From Rhodococcus sp. NBC_00297 (GTDB taxonomy: Bacteria; Actinomycetota; Actinomycetes; Mycobacteriales; Mycobacteriaceae): a DNA stretch of 64,000 bases. Positions 35,257-43,557 of this stretch are shown here, in pieces (position 1 is the first letter of the stretch; each line of letters begins with the position of its first letter). The notes beneath the pieces were generated by a model. The model saw only the letters and a list, made by a program, of their open reading frames with translations. It did not search any database and was not told the DNA's origin. The position numbers and the translations under genes were made by a program. Location: positions 372,001 to 436,000 of the forward strand of contig NZ_CP108041.1 in NCBI RefSeq assembly GCF_036173065.1, written 5' to 3'.

Positions 35257-36294
35257 ATGTCCGACACACGCCGCCGCGCCCTGCGTCCGGTTCCCGACGC
35301 GGAACCGCGGCTGCACTTCCGCACGGTGCACGGTTATCGACGTGCCTTCCGGATGGCGGGAGACGGACCGGTACTGCTGCTGATCCACGGCATCGGTGAC
35401 AGCTCCGAGACCTGGCTCGACGTGCTCCCACATCTCGCGTCGAAGTACACCGTCATCGCGCCGGACCTGCTCGGCCACGGACTGAGCGACAAGCCTCGTG
35501 CCGACTACTCGGTGGCCGCATACGCGAACGGCATCCGCGATCTGCTCGTCACCCTCAACATCGACGCGGTGTCCGTGGTGGGCCACTCGCTCGGCGGCGG
35601 TGTGGCCATGCAGTTCGCCTACCAGTATCCGGACATGGTCGAGCGCCTCGTCCTCGTCTCGGCGGGCGGTGTCACCAAAGACGTCCACCCGGCGCTGCGA
35701 CTCATGTCCACGCCCATCGTCAACGAGGCGTTCAAGTTGCTGCGCCTGCCCGGCGCCATGCGCATGCTGCGCATGGCGGGCGCTGCGATCGACCAGTTGG
35801 ACGGCACTCCTCTGCACCCCGGGGCCGTCCTGCACGACACGCCCGATCTGGTCCGCGTTCTCGGCAACCTTCTCGACTCCACCGCCTACGACGCCTACCT
35901 GCGCACGCTGCGGGCCGTCGTCGACTGGCGCGGGCAGGTGGTCACCATGCTCGACCGGTGTTACCTGACCGAGAACCTGCCCGTGCAACTCATCTGGGGT
36001 GATCAGGACACGGTCATCCCCATCGCCCACGCGACGCTCGCGCACGCCGCGATGCCCGGCTCCCGCCTCGACGTCTTCGCCGGCGCCGGCCACTTCCCGT
36101 ACCGCGACGATCCGATGCGCTTCCTCGAGGTCCTGGAGAACTTCCTCGGGACGACGATGCCGCTGAAGTTCGACGAACAGCGATGGCGGCAGATGCTCGT
36201 CTCCGGTGTCGGCGAGGACGCCATCACCGGCAGTGCGACGACGAGGCAGGCGGTCCTGGGTGCCATGGGGTCGGACGAGAGGTCGGCTACGTAA
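35257..36294 (+). CDS. Alpha/beta hydrolase (Rv2715-like)
   Basis: 345 residues. RMAGDGPVLLLIHGIGDSSE (oxyanion HG), VVGHSLGGGVAMQFAYQYPD (nucleophile Ser ~114), LIWGDQDTVIPIAHATLAHA (catalytic Asp) and VFAGAGHFPYRDDP (His). This is a complete catalytic triad of an esterase/lipase or meta-cleavage-type hydrolase; substrate unknown. ATG 35257 with GAGAGGGG. The stop TAA (36292-36294) forms the first half of a -10 for the next gene. Confidence 0.87.
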   Translation: MSDTRRRALRPVPDAEPRLHFRTVHGYRRAFRMAGDGPVLLLIHGIGDSSETWLDVLPHLASKYTVIAPDLLGHGLSDKPRADYSVAAYANGIRDLLVTLNIDAVSVVGHSLGGGVAMQFAYQYPDMVERLVLVSAGGVTKDVHPALRLMSTPIVNEAFKLLRLPGAMRMLRMAGAAIDQLDGTPLHPGAVLHDTPDLVRVLGNLLDSTAYDAYLRTLRAVVDWRGQVVTMLDRCYLTENLPVQLIWGDQDTVIPIAHATLAHAAMPGSRLDVFAGAGHFPYRDDPMRFLEVLENFLGTTMPLKFDEQRWRQMLVSGVGEDAITGSATTRQAVLGAMGSDERSAT

Positions 36295-36297
36295 CCT
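36292..36297 (+). promoter_or_regulatory. -10 element overlapping a stop codon, for the DUF3516 helicase
   Basis: TAACCT; its first three bases are the stop codon of the preceding hydrolase, and it lies 6 bases before ATG 36304. This gives the helicase its own leaderless promoter inside the operon. Confidence 0.5.
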
Positions 36298-36303
36298 GTA
36301 GTG

Positions 36304-38802
36304 ATGCTGCTGACCGAGATGGTTCCTGACTCCGCGTCGGCCGACGATCTGTACGACGCGTTCACCACCTGGGTCTCCGACCGTGGACTCGAGCTGTATC
36401 CGCTGCAGGACGAGGCCGTCATCGAGTTGGTCTCCGGCAACAACGTCGTGCTCGCCACCCCCACCGGGTCGGGAAAGTCGATGGTGGCCATCGCCGCTCA
36501 CTTCGCCGCGTACGCGGCCGGCATCCGATCGTTCTACACGGCGCCGATCAAGGCGCTCGTCAGCGAGAAGTTCTTCGCACTGTGCGAGATCTTCGGTGCG
36601 GACAAGGTCGGCATGGTCACGGGCGACGCCTCGGTCAATGCGTCGGCACCCATCATCTGTGCGACAGCGGAGATCGTCGCCAACATGGCACTGCGGGAGG
36701 GGCCGGACTCGTCCATCGGCCAGGTGATCATGGACGAGTTCCACTACTATTCCGAGCCCGATCGCGGCTGGGCGTGGCAGGTGCCGCTCATCGAACTCCC
36801 CCACGCCCAGTTTCTGCTGATGTCCGCCACTCTCGGCGACGTCTCCTTCTTCCGCGACGACCTGACCCGCCGGACCGGACGGGTCACCACCGTCGTCGAA
36901 GGCTCCGAACGCCCTGTGCCGCTGATGTTCTCCTACCGACTCACACCCGTCGTCGAGACCATCGAGGAACTCGTCTCCACGCACCTCGCACCCGTCTACG
37001 TCGTGCACTTCACGCAGGCCTCGGCACTCGAACGGGCTCAGGCGCTCACCTCGATCACCGTCGCCTCCAAGGAGACCCGTGCGGCCATCGCCGAGGCCAT
37101 CGGTGGCTTCCGGTTCACCACCGGATTCGGTAAGACGTTGTCCCGCTTGGTCCGTCACGGTATCGGCGTGCACCACGCGGGCATGCTGCCGCGCTACCGG
37201 CGGCTCGTCGAGAAGCTGGCGCAGGAGGGTCTGCTCGCCGTGATCTGCGGAACGGACACTCTCGGCGTCGGGATCAACGTGCCCATCCGCACCGTGCTGC
37301 TCACCGGACTGACGAAGTACGACGGTGTTCGCACGCGCCAGTTGCGCGCCCGCGAGTTCCATCAGATCGCCGGTCGCGCAGGCAGAGCCGGGTACGACAC
37401 CCTCGGCACCGTCATGGTGCAGGCACCCGAACACGAGGTGGAGAACGCCCGGTTGGTGGCAAAGGCGGGCGACGATCCCAAGAAGCTGAAACGTATTCAG
37501 CGCAAGAAAGCACCCGACGGTTTCGTCTCCTGGGGCAAGCCCAGTTTCGAGCGACTCGTGGCGGCGAGCCCGGAGCCGCTGACGTCGAAGTTCACCGTCA
37601 ACAACTCGATGTTGCTCAACGTCATTGCCCGGCCGGGCAGTTGCTTCGACGCGATGCGGCATCTGCTCGAGGACAACCACGAGACCAGGGCGAACCAACG
37701 GCGACACATTCTCCAGGCGGTGCGGTTGTACCGGGGTCTACGCGACGCCGGCATCGTCGAGCAGCTTCCCGAGCCGGACGAGGACGGGCGCACCGCACGG
37801 CTCACCGTCGACCTGCAGCGCGATTTCGCTCTCAATCAGCCGCTGTCGCCGTTCGCCCTCGCGTCGTTCGAGCTGCTCGACCAGGAGTCGCCGTCCTACG
37901 CGCTCGACGTGGTGTCCGTCATCGAGGCCACCCTGGACGACCCCCGCCAGATCCTGATGGCCCAACAACACGCGGCGCGCGGCGAGGCGGTGGCGCAGAT
38001 GAAGGCGGACGGTCTCGAGTACGAGGAGCGTATGGAGCTGCTCGAGGAGGTCACGTGGCCCAAGCCGCTGGCCGATCTTCTGGGCCCCGCCTTCGAGATC
38101 TACCGCGGTGGGCACCCCTGGCTGTCCGAGTTCGGCCTCTCCCCCAAGTCCGTGGTGCGCGACATGATCGAGAAGTCGATGACGTTCACGGAGCTGATCT
38201 CACACTACGGTCTCTCCCGCTCGGAGGGCTCCGTGCTGCGGTACCTCGCCGACGCGTATCGCGCTCTGCGACAGACGGTTCCACCGGAGGCGCGGACCGA
38301 GGACGTGCAGGACATCACCGAGTGGCTCGGCGAGACCGTGCGCCAGGTCGACTCCAGCCTTCTCGACGAGTGGGAGAACCTCACCGATCCGACGTTCGAG
38401 GAGGACGGCACACCCGTCGTCGCGTACGGAGCAGACACACCGAAACCCATCTCTGCGAACCCCCGAGCGTTCCGAATCATGGTGCGCAACGCCCTGTTCC
38501 GACGCGTCGAGCTGGCGTCCCGTGGGCGCTGGGACCTCCTCGAGGAGCTGGGCGACGAGGTCGACTGGCAGGACGAGCTCGAGCCCTACTTCGAGGAGTA
38601 CGGCGAGATCGGCATGACGCCCGCCGCCCGCGGACCGCACTTGTTCTCGTTCGTCCAGACCCGCGAGGAGACCACTGCGCGTCAGGTTCTCGACGATCCG
38701 GACGGCGACCACGGCTGGTCGCTGGACGCGACGGTGGACGTCGAGGAGTCCGACGCCCTCGCCGAGATCGTGTTCGACGACATCACCGTCACCGCAGGCT
38801 GA
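36304..38802 (+). CDS. Ski2-like DEAD/DEAH-box helicase with DUF3516
   Basis: 832 residues from ATG 36304 (GTG 36301 would add one residue). Motif I LATPTGSGKSMVAIAAHFAA (~57), Ia FYTAPIKALVSEKFFALCEI, II VIMDEFHYYSEPDRGWAWQ (DEFH), III LLMSATLGDVSFF, V GTDTLGVGINVPIRTVLLTG, VI FHQIAGRAGRAGYDTLGT. The last ~350 residues are the actinobacterial DUF3516 region. It is an RNA (or DNA) helicase of the Ski2/HelY type. It is conserved next to the Rv2715-type hydrolase in several actinobacteria; physiological role unknown. Confidence 0.9.
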   Translation: MLLTEMVPDSASADDLYDAFTTWVSDRGLELYPLQDEAVIELVSGNNVVLATPTGSGKSMVAIAAHFAAYAAGIRSFYTAPIKALVSEKFFALCEIFGADKVGMVTGDASVNASAPIICATAEIVANMALREGPDSSIGQVIMDEFHYYSEPDRGWAWQVPLIELPHAQFLLMSATLGDVSFFRDDLTRRTGRVTTVVEGSERPVPLMFSYRLTPVVETIEELVSTHLAPVYVVHFTQASALERAQALTSITVASKETRAAIAEAIGGFRFTTGFGKTLSRLVRHGIGVHHAGMLPRYRRLVEKLAQEGLLAVICGTDTLGVGINVPIRTVLLTGLTKYDGVRTRQLRAREFHQIAGRAGRAGYDTLGTVMVQAPEHEVENARLVAKAGDDPKKLKRIQRKKAPDGFVSWGKPSFERLVAASPEPLTSKFTVNNSMLLNVIARPGSCFDAMRHLLEDNHETRANQRRHILQAVRLYRGLRDAGIVEQLPEPDEDGRTARLTVDLQRDFALNQPLSPFALASFELLDQESPSYALDVVSVIEATLDDPRQILMAQQHAARGEAVAQMKADGLEYEERMELLEEVTWPKPLADLLGPAFEIYRGGHPWLSEFGLSPKSVVRDMIEKSMTFTELISHYGLSRSEGSVLRYLADAYRALRQTVPPEARTEDVQDITEWLGETVRQVDSSLLDEWENLTDPTFEEDGTPVVAYGADTPKPISANPRAFRIMVRNALFRRVELASRGRWDLLEELGDEVDWQDELEPYFEEYGEIGMTPAARGPHLFSFVQTREETTARQVLDDPDGDHGWSLDATVDVEESDALAEIVFDDITVTAG

Positions 38803-38812
38803 GAGGAAGACC

Positions 38813-39493
38813 ATGTCATTCGACGTCCATGTCGTGCGGGTGTTCACCGACGACCAGGGTCGATGGGGCAACCCCCTCGGCATCGTCGACGCTGCGTCCG
38901 TTGCCCCGGTCGATCGCCAGTCCGTGGCGCACGACCTGCAGTACAGCGAGACGGTGTTCGTCGATGTTCCCGAGAGCCCTGTCGACTCCGCCGCCCTCCG
39001 CATTCACACGCCCGCCGTCGAGTTGCCGTTCGCCGGGCACCCCACCGTGGGCACAGCAGCATGGCTGGCCGGCCGCGGAACTCCGGTGGAGACGTTGCTC
39101 GTCCCCGCGGGCGAGGTTGCCGTCCGGGTCGCCGGCGACACCACCTACGTCCGTGCACGGCCCGAATGGGCACCACACTTCGAGTTCCGTCAGGTCCGGG
39201 GCGCCGACGAGGTTCTGGCCGTGGACCCCGCCGAGTTCACCACGGGCCACCACTACGTCTGGGCATGGGTGGACGAGGAGCGCGGGGCGATCAGGTCACG
39301 CATGTTCGCCCCCGACATGGGCGTCCCGGAGGACGAAGCAACGGGCGCGGCCGCCGTCCGGGTCACCGAACTGCTCGGGCGCGATCTGAGCATCGTGCAG
39401 GGCCGCGGGTCGGTGCTGTCGACCACGCTGTCCGACGACGGGTGGGTGGAGCTCGGCGGGCGGGTGGTGGTGGACGAGTCGCGCACTCTCTAG
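38813..39493 (+). CDS. PhzF-family isomerase-like protein
   Basis: 226 residues, shorter than classical PhzF (~280). Diaminopimelate-epimerase-like fold: VHVVRVFTDDQGRWGNPLGI at the start, DLQYSETVFVDVPE (catalytic Glu region), LRIHTPAVELPFAGHPTVGT (PFAGHPT, diagnostic) and MFAPDMGVPEDEATGAAAVR (E-D-x-ATG). Substrate unknown. Equivalent to Rv2716. It starts 10 bases after the helicase gene and ends in a CTAG shared with the convergent gene's stop. Confidence 0.87.
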   Translation: MSFDVHVVRVFTDDQGRWGNPLGIVDAASVAPVDRQSVAHDLQYSETVFVDVPESPVDSAALRIHTPAVELPFAGHPTVGTAAWLAGRGTPVETLLVPAGEVAVRVAGDTTYVRARPEWAPHFEFRQVRGADEVLAVDPAEFTTGHHYVWAWVDEERGAIRSRMFAPDMGVPEDEATGAAAVRVTELLGRDLSIVQGRGSVLSTTLSDDGWVELGGRVVVDESRTL

Positions 39494-40182
39494 TCCAGCA
39501 CGACCGCGATCTCACGCCCCAGCTCGACGCCCTCCGCCAAGGGAAGGTGATCGCCGCTCCAGAACCGGCCGGGGTCGTACCAGTTCGCGCGGCGCCGCGG
39601 TGGCTTCAGGCCCACCTTGTCGAAAGGCTTCAGCGGCGTCGGTGACTCTCGTGGATCGAGCAGACCCATCGCCTCGTACGTCAGGGCCACCACCTCCGCG
39701 CAGTAGGCGGTCTCGAGTCGACGGTCGTCCTTGGCCGACACCGCTGGGAGCCGCCCCGCGAACCATCTACCCGCCAGCTTCGCGGTGGTCGGGAATGCGG
39801 TGCCGTCGAGTCGCGCGATGGTCCGCATCAGCTCGTCTTCTTGTTCACGCGTGATCGGCGACTGCAGTTGCCGGAACCAGCATTTCTGGTCGTAGCGCTC
39901 GCCCCAGTGAGTGACGGCGTCGCGTAGGTCGTGCAGCTGCACGCCGCGCTGATGGCGCCCGGTCCACATGTCGGGCAGTGACTGGCCCAACTCGGCATGC
40001 CACATCAAGGGCGGCAGGTCGTCGAGGACCACGGCCATGCCCACGTGATTCACCGGGCTGTTCGTCAGCGTCTGGATCGCTCGATCCGCCGCCGACCGGC
40101 CGCGGAAGATCCAGAGATCGCCTGTCCGCGTGGTCTCCACGGCGGTGGCGAGGTTGACTGAGGACACTCCGTCGACGCTCAT
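39490..40182 (-). CDS. Permuted NlpC/P60 (YiiX-like) cysteine hydrolase candidate
   Basis: 230 residues. TRTGDLWIFRGRSAADRAIQ followed by SPVNHVGMAVVLDDLP (His46 in the SHVGI-type motif) and later RLETAYCAEVVALTYEAMGL (Cys161, Glu163). This His-first, Cys-later order is that of permuted papain-fold YiiX/YaeF proteins, which act on lipid or peptide amide/ester bonds. No signal peptide is visible, so it is probably cytosolic. ATG 40182; a -10 TAGGCT lies 8 bases upstream. Function is inferred from motifs only; no family-level identification is certain. Confidence 0.6.
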   Translation of the reverse strand: MSVDGVSSVNLATAVETTRTGDLWIFRGRSAADRAIQTLTNSPVNHVGMAVVLDDLPPLMWHAELGQSLPDMWTGRHQRGVQLHDLRDAVTHWGERYDQKCWFRQLQSPITREQEDELMRTIARLDGTAFPTTAKLAGRWFAGRLPAVSAKDDRRLETAYCAEVVALTYEAMGLLDPRESPTPLKPFDKVGLKPPRRRANWYDPGRFWSGDHLPLAEGVELGREIAVVLD

Positions 40183-40190
40183 CGACGACG

Positions 40191-40213
40191 AGCCTAGTTC
40201 GTGGCGCTAGCCT
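40191..40213. promoter_or_regulatory. Back-to-back -10 elements in a 37-bp divergent gap
   Basis: TAGGCT on the minus strand (40191-40196), 8 bases before ATG 40182, and TAGCCT on the plus strand (40208-40213), 6 bases before ATG 40220. The -35 region of each promoter must overlap the opposite gene's start, so the two promoters should interfere. Confidence 0.45.
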
Positions 40214-40219
40214 TCATGA

Positions 40220-40411
40220 ATGGCTGCACGATCCCGAAAGATCTCCGTGCGCGGTCTGCTGAAGGTCGCAGGTCTCGCCGGCGCCGTCGGCGTGGCAGCG
40301 TCGGGCGTCCTCGTCGCCCGCAACGAGCGTCAGCGTCGTCAGTACGAACCGGACGAAGTGCGCGAGCGGTTGCACCAGCGGCTGGCCGTGGCCACGTCCA
40401 CGAAGCGCTAG
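40220..40411 (+). CDS. Small single-pass membrane protein
   Basis: 63 residues: basic start (MAARSRKISVRG), one hydrophobic segment (LLKVAGLAGAVGVAASGVLV, ~13-33), then a highly charged cytosolic tail (ARNERQRRQYEPDEVRERL). It resembles small actinobacterial membrane proteins of unknown function. A -10 TAGCCT six bases before the ATG supports a leaderless transcript. It ends in a CTAG that is also the stop of the convergent SDR gene. Confidence 0.7.
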   Translation: MAARSRKISVRGLLKVAGLAGAVGVAASGVLVARNERQRRQYEPDEVRERLHQRLAVATSTKR

Positions 40412-41280
40412 CGTTCGATCGTCACCTCGTAGCCGATCGGAGTGGTGATCGAGCGAGCGAGCGCAGTCGCGGGAAAACGCTCGTCGCGCCGATAGTCCCC
40501 CAGTCGGCGCGCGAGCGCCTCGGCAACCTGTCCGGGCGCGTCATCGCCCACCAGCAGTCGCAGCCTGTCGTCGCCCGGGCTGCGGACATGGTCGACGATC
40601 GCCGCCGCAGCATCCGCGGGCGCCGTCCCACCGCCCGTCCCCTCCCTCGACCACGGCACGTTGGGGGTGCCGAACACCGCGGTCCGCAGATCGTCGTAGT
40701 CGGGAGACGGAGCGCTGAATCGCATGCTTCCCGTGCCCCACTGGGTGTCGACCGCGCCGAGCTCCGCGATGCTCACGCGAATCCCGAAGTCCGTCACCTC
40801 TGCTGCCATCGCCTCACTGAAGGCTTCGAGCGCCCACTTCGACGCGGCGTACAGACCCAGGGTGGGCATCGTGCCGACGGCTCCGACGGTCGATATCTGC
40901 ACGATGTGGCCGGACCGCCGAGGCCGCATGACCTCGACAGCCGCTTGACTGAGCCAGAGCGCACCGAAGAAGTTCGTGTCGACGATGTCGCGGGCCTCCT
41001 GCTCCGTCGTCTCCTCGATGGCACCCACCGCCCCGTGACCCGCGTTGTCGACCAGTACGTCGAGGCGGCCGAACTTCTCGACGACGGACGAGACGACCGC
41101 CCGCGCCGCGCCGCGATCGCGCACGTCCAGGTGATCGACGACGAGTCGCTCGTGAGCGGGAAGGTCTGCCTCGCCCCTCACGGTCGCGATCACGCTGTCC
41201 CCCACGTCGAGCACACGGTCCACGAGCGCGCGACCGAGCCCTCGACTCGCACCGGTGATCAGCCACACCCGGCCGCTCAT
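40408..41280 (-). CDS. Short-chain dehydrogenase/reductase
   Basis: 290 residues, classical SDR: VWLITGASRGLGRALVDRVL (TGxxxGxG, ~6-25), VVDHLDVRDR, VLVDNAGHGAVGAIEETTEQ (NAG), VQISTVGAVGTM (catalytic Ser), YAASKWALEAFSEAMA (YxxxK), then FGIRVSIAELGAVDTQW. NAD(P)H-dependent oxidoreductase with unknown substrate. ATG 41280 overlaps the stop of the RibD-like reductase as ATGA, so the pair is coupled. Confidence 0.87.
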   Translation of the reverse strand: MSGRVWLITGASRGLGRALVDRVLDVGDSVIATVRGEADLPAHERLVVDHLDVRDRGAARAVVSSVVEKFGRLDVLVDNAGHGAVGAIEETTEQEARDIVDTNFFGALWLSQAAVEVMRPRRSGHIVQISTVGAVGTMPTLGLYAASKWALEAFSEAMAAEVTDFGIRVSIAELGAVDTQWGTGSMRFSAPSPDYDDLRTAVFGTPNVPWSREGTGGGTAPADAAAAIVDHVRSPGDDRLRLLVGDDAPGQVAEALARRLGDYRRDERFPATALARSITTPIGYEVTIER

Positions 41281-41858
41281 GATCCGACCCCCGCTCGACG
41301 GGTGTACTCGGCGATGACGACTCCGGAGTCGAACGCCCGCAGTCGGGTGCGCTCGAACGGCCGGTCAGCGTATCGGGCACCGGCGAACAGGCGCACACCG
41401 TCTCCGAGAACAACCGGGTTGATCTTCAGGACGAGTCGGTCGATCTGGTCGACGAGGTCACCCGCCAGCGCTCCCCCACCCGCCAGCCAGATTCCGGCGC
41501 CGTCCTCCTCACGGAGCTCGCGGACGGTGGCGACGGGGTCCGCGGTGACCGTCACGTCCGGCGACTCCGTCTGCCGGTGCCGAGAAGCCACGAACTGCCG
41601 CAGGTGCGGGTAGGGGCTGACGATCCCCACGTCCAGGGCCGCGGAGTATGTCGTCCACCCCATGATCACCGTGTCGAAAACCGTTGCGTCCGAATGGATC
41701 CCGAGCGCATCCTGCACGTGTCCGGGAAGTGAGTCGGCGAACTCGTCCACGAGCACGTCCATGTGATCGCCCTCGTCGAGGAACGCGCTCCAGGTGCCGT
41801 CGGGAGCCGCGATGAATCCGTCGAGACTCGTGGCGACGTAGTAGGTCAGTTCTCGCAT
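41277..41858 (-). CDS. RibD C-terminal/dihydrofolate-reductase-like protein
   Basis: 193 residues. RELTYYVATSLDGFIAAPDG start, FDTVIMGWTTYSAALDVG (the MGRxTY equivalent), DPVATVRELREEDGAGIWLA, GGGALAGDLVDQIDRLVLKI NPVVLGDG. This is the stand-alone RibD_C reductase type, using NADPH on an unknown pteridine-like or other substrate. ATG 41858 is preceded by GAGAGGGG. First gene of a two-gene unit with the SDR. Confidence 0.87.
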   Translation of the reverse strand: MRELTYYVATSLDGFIAAPDGTWSAFLDEGDHMDVLVDEFADSLPGHVQDALGIHSDATVFDTVIMGWTTYSAALDVGIVSPYPHLRQFVASRHRQTESPDVTVTADPVATVRELREEDGAGIWLAGGGALAGDLVDQIDRLVLKINPVVLGDGVRLFAGARYADRPFERTRLRAFDSGVVIAEYTRRAGVGS

Positions 41859-42128
41859 GGGCGAACCCCTCTCGGTCGGCCCTTGCACGGTAGGTGCTCG
41901 ACCAGCGACCGCGCGACCCCATTTTCGTGGTGGGTGCAATCGGGGCGCGCCTGACACCACATGATTGCGACACATTCTGCGGATCGGTGGACATCGTGAC
42001 GATCGTGTGGCAGAAAACGCACGCAGGGGTGATAGCCGCCGATGCCGAGGTTCGATGCCCGGATGGCTGTCATGACACGGCGGTGACCGCGTGGCAGAGG
42101 ACACGTACCGCGCGCGGCCCGGGTTTCG

Positions 42129-42134
42129 TACCGT
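42129..42134 (+). promoter_or_regulatory. -10 element for the ZapE-like gene, leaderless type
   Basis: TACCGT exactly 6 bases before ATG 42141; no ribosome site between. Confidence 0.5.
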
Positions 42135-42140
42135 CGAACG

Positions 42141-43136
42141 ATGTGGCGACGACGCGTGCGCGGGCCTCTCGTACCCGAGGGAACGCTGGCCGCAGCAGCG
42201 GCGACGCAAGGGCTTGTTCTCGACACGTCTCAGCTCGAGGCCGCAACCCGTCTCGAAACCATGGCCGGCCAGGGGATCTACCTCTGGGGTCCGCCCGGCC
42301 GGGGCAAGAGCTGGCTGATGGACACCTTCCTCGCGGAGGCACGCACCAGCCGGACGACGAGGACACACTGTCATCGCTTCTTCACCGACCTGCACGCCGA
42401 GCTGAACCTGCGCGCTCACGACCTCGACGCCGCGCTCGATCACATGCTCGGTGATGCGGAACTGGTGTGCTTCGACGAGTTCCACGTCCATGACCCGGCG
42501 GACGGCATCTTCGTCGACCGACTGCTCGACGCGTTGTTCCGGCGGCCCGTCAGAGTGATCCTGACGTCGAACTACCCTCCGCGACGGCTGCTTCCGAACC
42601 CTCTGTTCCACAGCATGTTCGAGCCCACCATCCACCGCATCGAGCAGGCACTGGCGATCGTGCACGTCGACGGCCCGATCGACTATCGCACCCTGGACCT
42701 CGACACACCGCGCAGCGGGTTCGCCGCGGGACGGTGGATGACCGGGGACCGATTCTCCGATCGGCGAGAACCAGGTGACGGAGACGCGGCCTCACTCTCG
42801 ATCGGGGTACGTACGGTCGTCGCTCGAGCTGTGCGTCCGGACCTGGTGTGGTTCACGTTCGACGCTCTGTGCGCGCGACCCACCGCACCGTCCGACTTCC
42901 TCGAGCTCGCGGACCGATTTCCTCGGTGGGTCATCAGCGAGGTACCGGGACCCGACCGCCTCGGACGAGACGCCGCCCATCGGTTCGGCAGCCTCGTCGA
43001 CGTGCTCTACGACGCGTCGATACGCACCGATTTTCTCGCGGAGGTTCCACTCGGACAGTTCCTCCTGAGCCGGCATCTTCCGGTCGATGCCGAACGTATG
43101 GCGAGCCGCCTGAGCCAGTTGCAGACGACCCCGTGA
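42141..43136 (+). CDS. zapE: AFG1/ZapE-like AAA ATPase
   Basis: 331 residues. Walker A YLWGPPGRGKSWLMDTFLAE (G50-S57), RFFTDLHAELN, Walker B LVCFDEFHVHDPADG (~109-118), RVILTSNYPPRRLLPNPLFH (sensor 1), IHRIEQALAIVHVDGPIDYR; these are diagnostic AFG1/ZapE motifs. In E. coli ZapE destabilises FtsZ bundles during division under low oxygen; the actinobacterial role is unproven. The N-terminus is short. It stands alone between the RibD-like and aminotransferase gene clusters. Confidence 0.88.
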   Translation: MWRRRVRGPLVPEGTLAAAAATQGLVLDTSQLEAATRLETMAGQGIYLWGPPGRGKSWLMDTFLAEARTSRTTRTHCHRFFTDLHAELNLRAHDLDAALDHMLGDAELVCFDEFHVHDPADGIFVDRLLDALFRRPVRVILTSNYPPRRLLPNPLFHSMFEPTIHRIEQALAIVHVDGPIDYRTLDLDTPRSGFAAGRWMTGDRFSDRREPGDGDAASLSIGVRTVVARAVRPDLVWFTFDALCARPTAPSDFLELADRFPRWVISEVPGPDRLGRDAAHRFGSLVDVLYDASIRTDFLAEVPLGQFLLSRHLPVDAERMASRLSQLQTTP

Positions 43137-43210
43137 GCAGCCGTCCCGCGGATCGAATCGGTTCCCGCTGATGCTGCAGCATCCACCACTCCCGATGACG
43201 TCCGCGGGAA

Positions 43211-43552
43211 CTACGGCGACTCCACCAACTCCGGCCCCGCGGGGAAGTCCAGCATGTATTCCTCGCCCACGTCCCCCACAGCATCGGACGCGGCGGTCGT
43301 CAGGACGATGCGGTGGTCGTCCAGAGATCGGATGCGCACTGTGCGCCCCTCGAACCGGAACCTGTTCATGAGGAACCGGAGGCCGCGGCGCTCCAACGCT
43401 TCTTCCGCATCGGGCCACTCCGACACCGCCGACAGGGGTCGACCCAGTCGATCGATGGGGATCAGATTCGGAGTCGCCGTCTGCATGTCGATCCACCCGA
43501 TCACCTCGCCGTCCTCGCGGGCGTGCGGGATCCAGTGATCGGGAACTGCCAC
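43211..43552 (-). CDS. Hypothetical protein downstream of the aminotransferase
   Basis: 113 residues: VAVPDHWIPHAREDGEVIGW start, IDMQTATPNLIPIDRLGRPL, EEALERRGLRFLMNRFRFEG, VRIRSLDDHRIVLTTAASDA. It is mixed alpha/beta, soluble, with no recognised domain. GTG 43552 starts 5 bases after the aminotransferase stop, indicating coupling. The composition fits a real gene, with balanced residues and no Arg-rich bias. Confidence 0.7.
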   Translation of the reverse strand: MAVPDHWIPHAREDGEVIGWIDMQTATPNLIPIDRLGRPLSAVSEWPDAEEALERRGLRFLMNRFRFEGRTVRIRSLDDHRIVLTTAASDAVGDVGEEYMLDFPAGPELVESP

Positions 43553-43557
43553 GACGC

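Noticed and set aside
36301..36303. GTG 36301 as helicase start
   Set aside because: The -10 TAACCT with a 6-base gap points to ATG 36304; the difference is one residue only.
41859..42140. Possible gene in the 282-bp gap before zapE
   Set aside because: Only short frames of shadow composition; no ribosome site or family resemblance. The gap holds the zapE -10 and is otherwise featureless.
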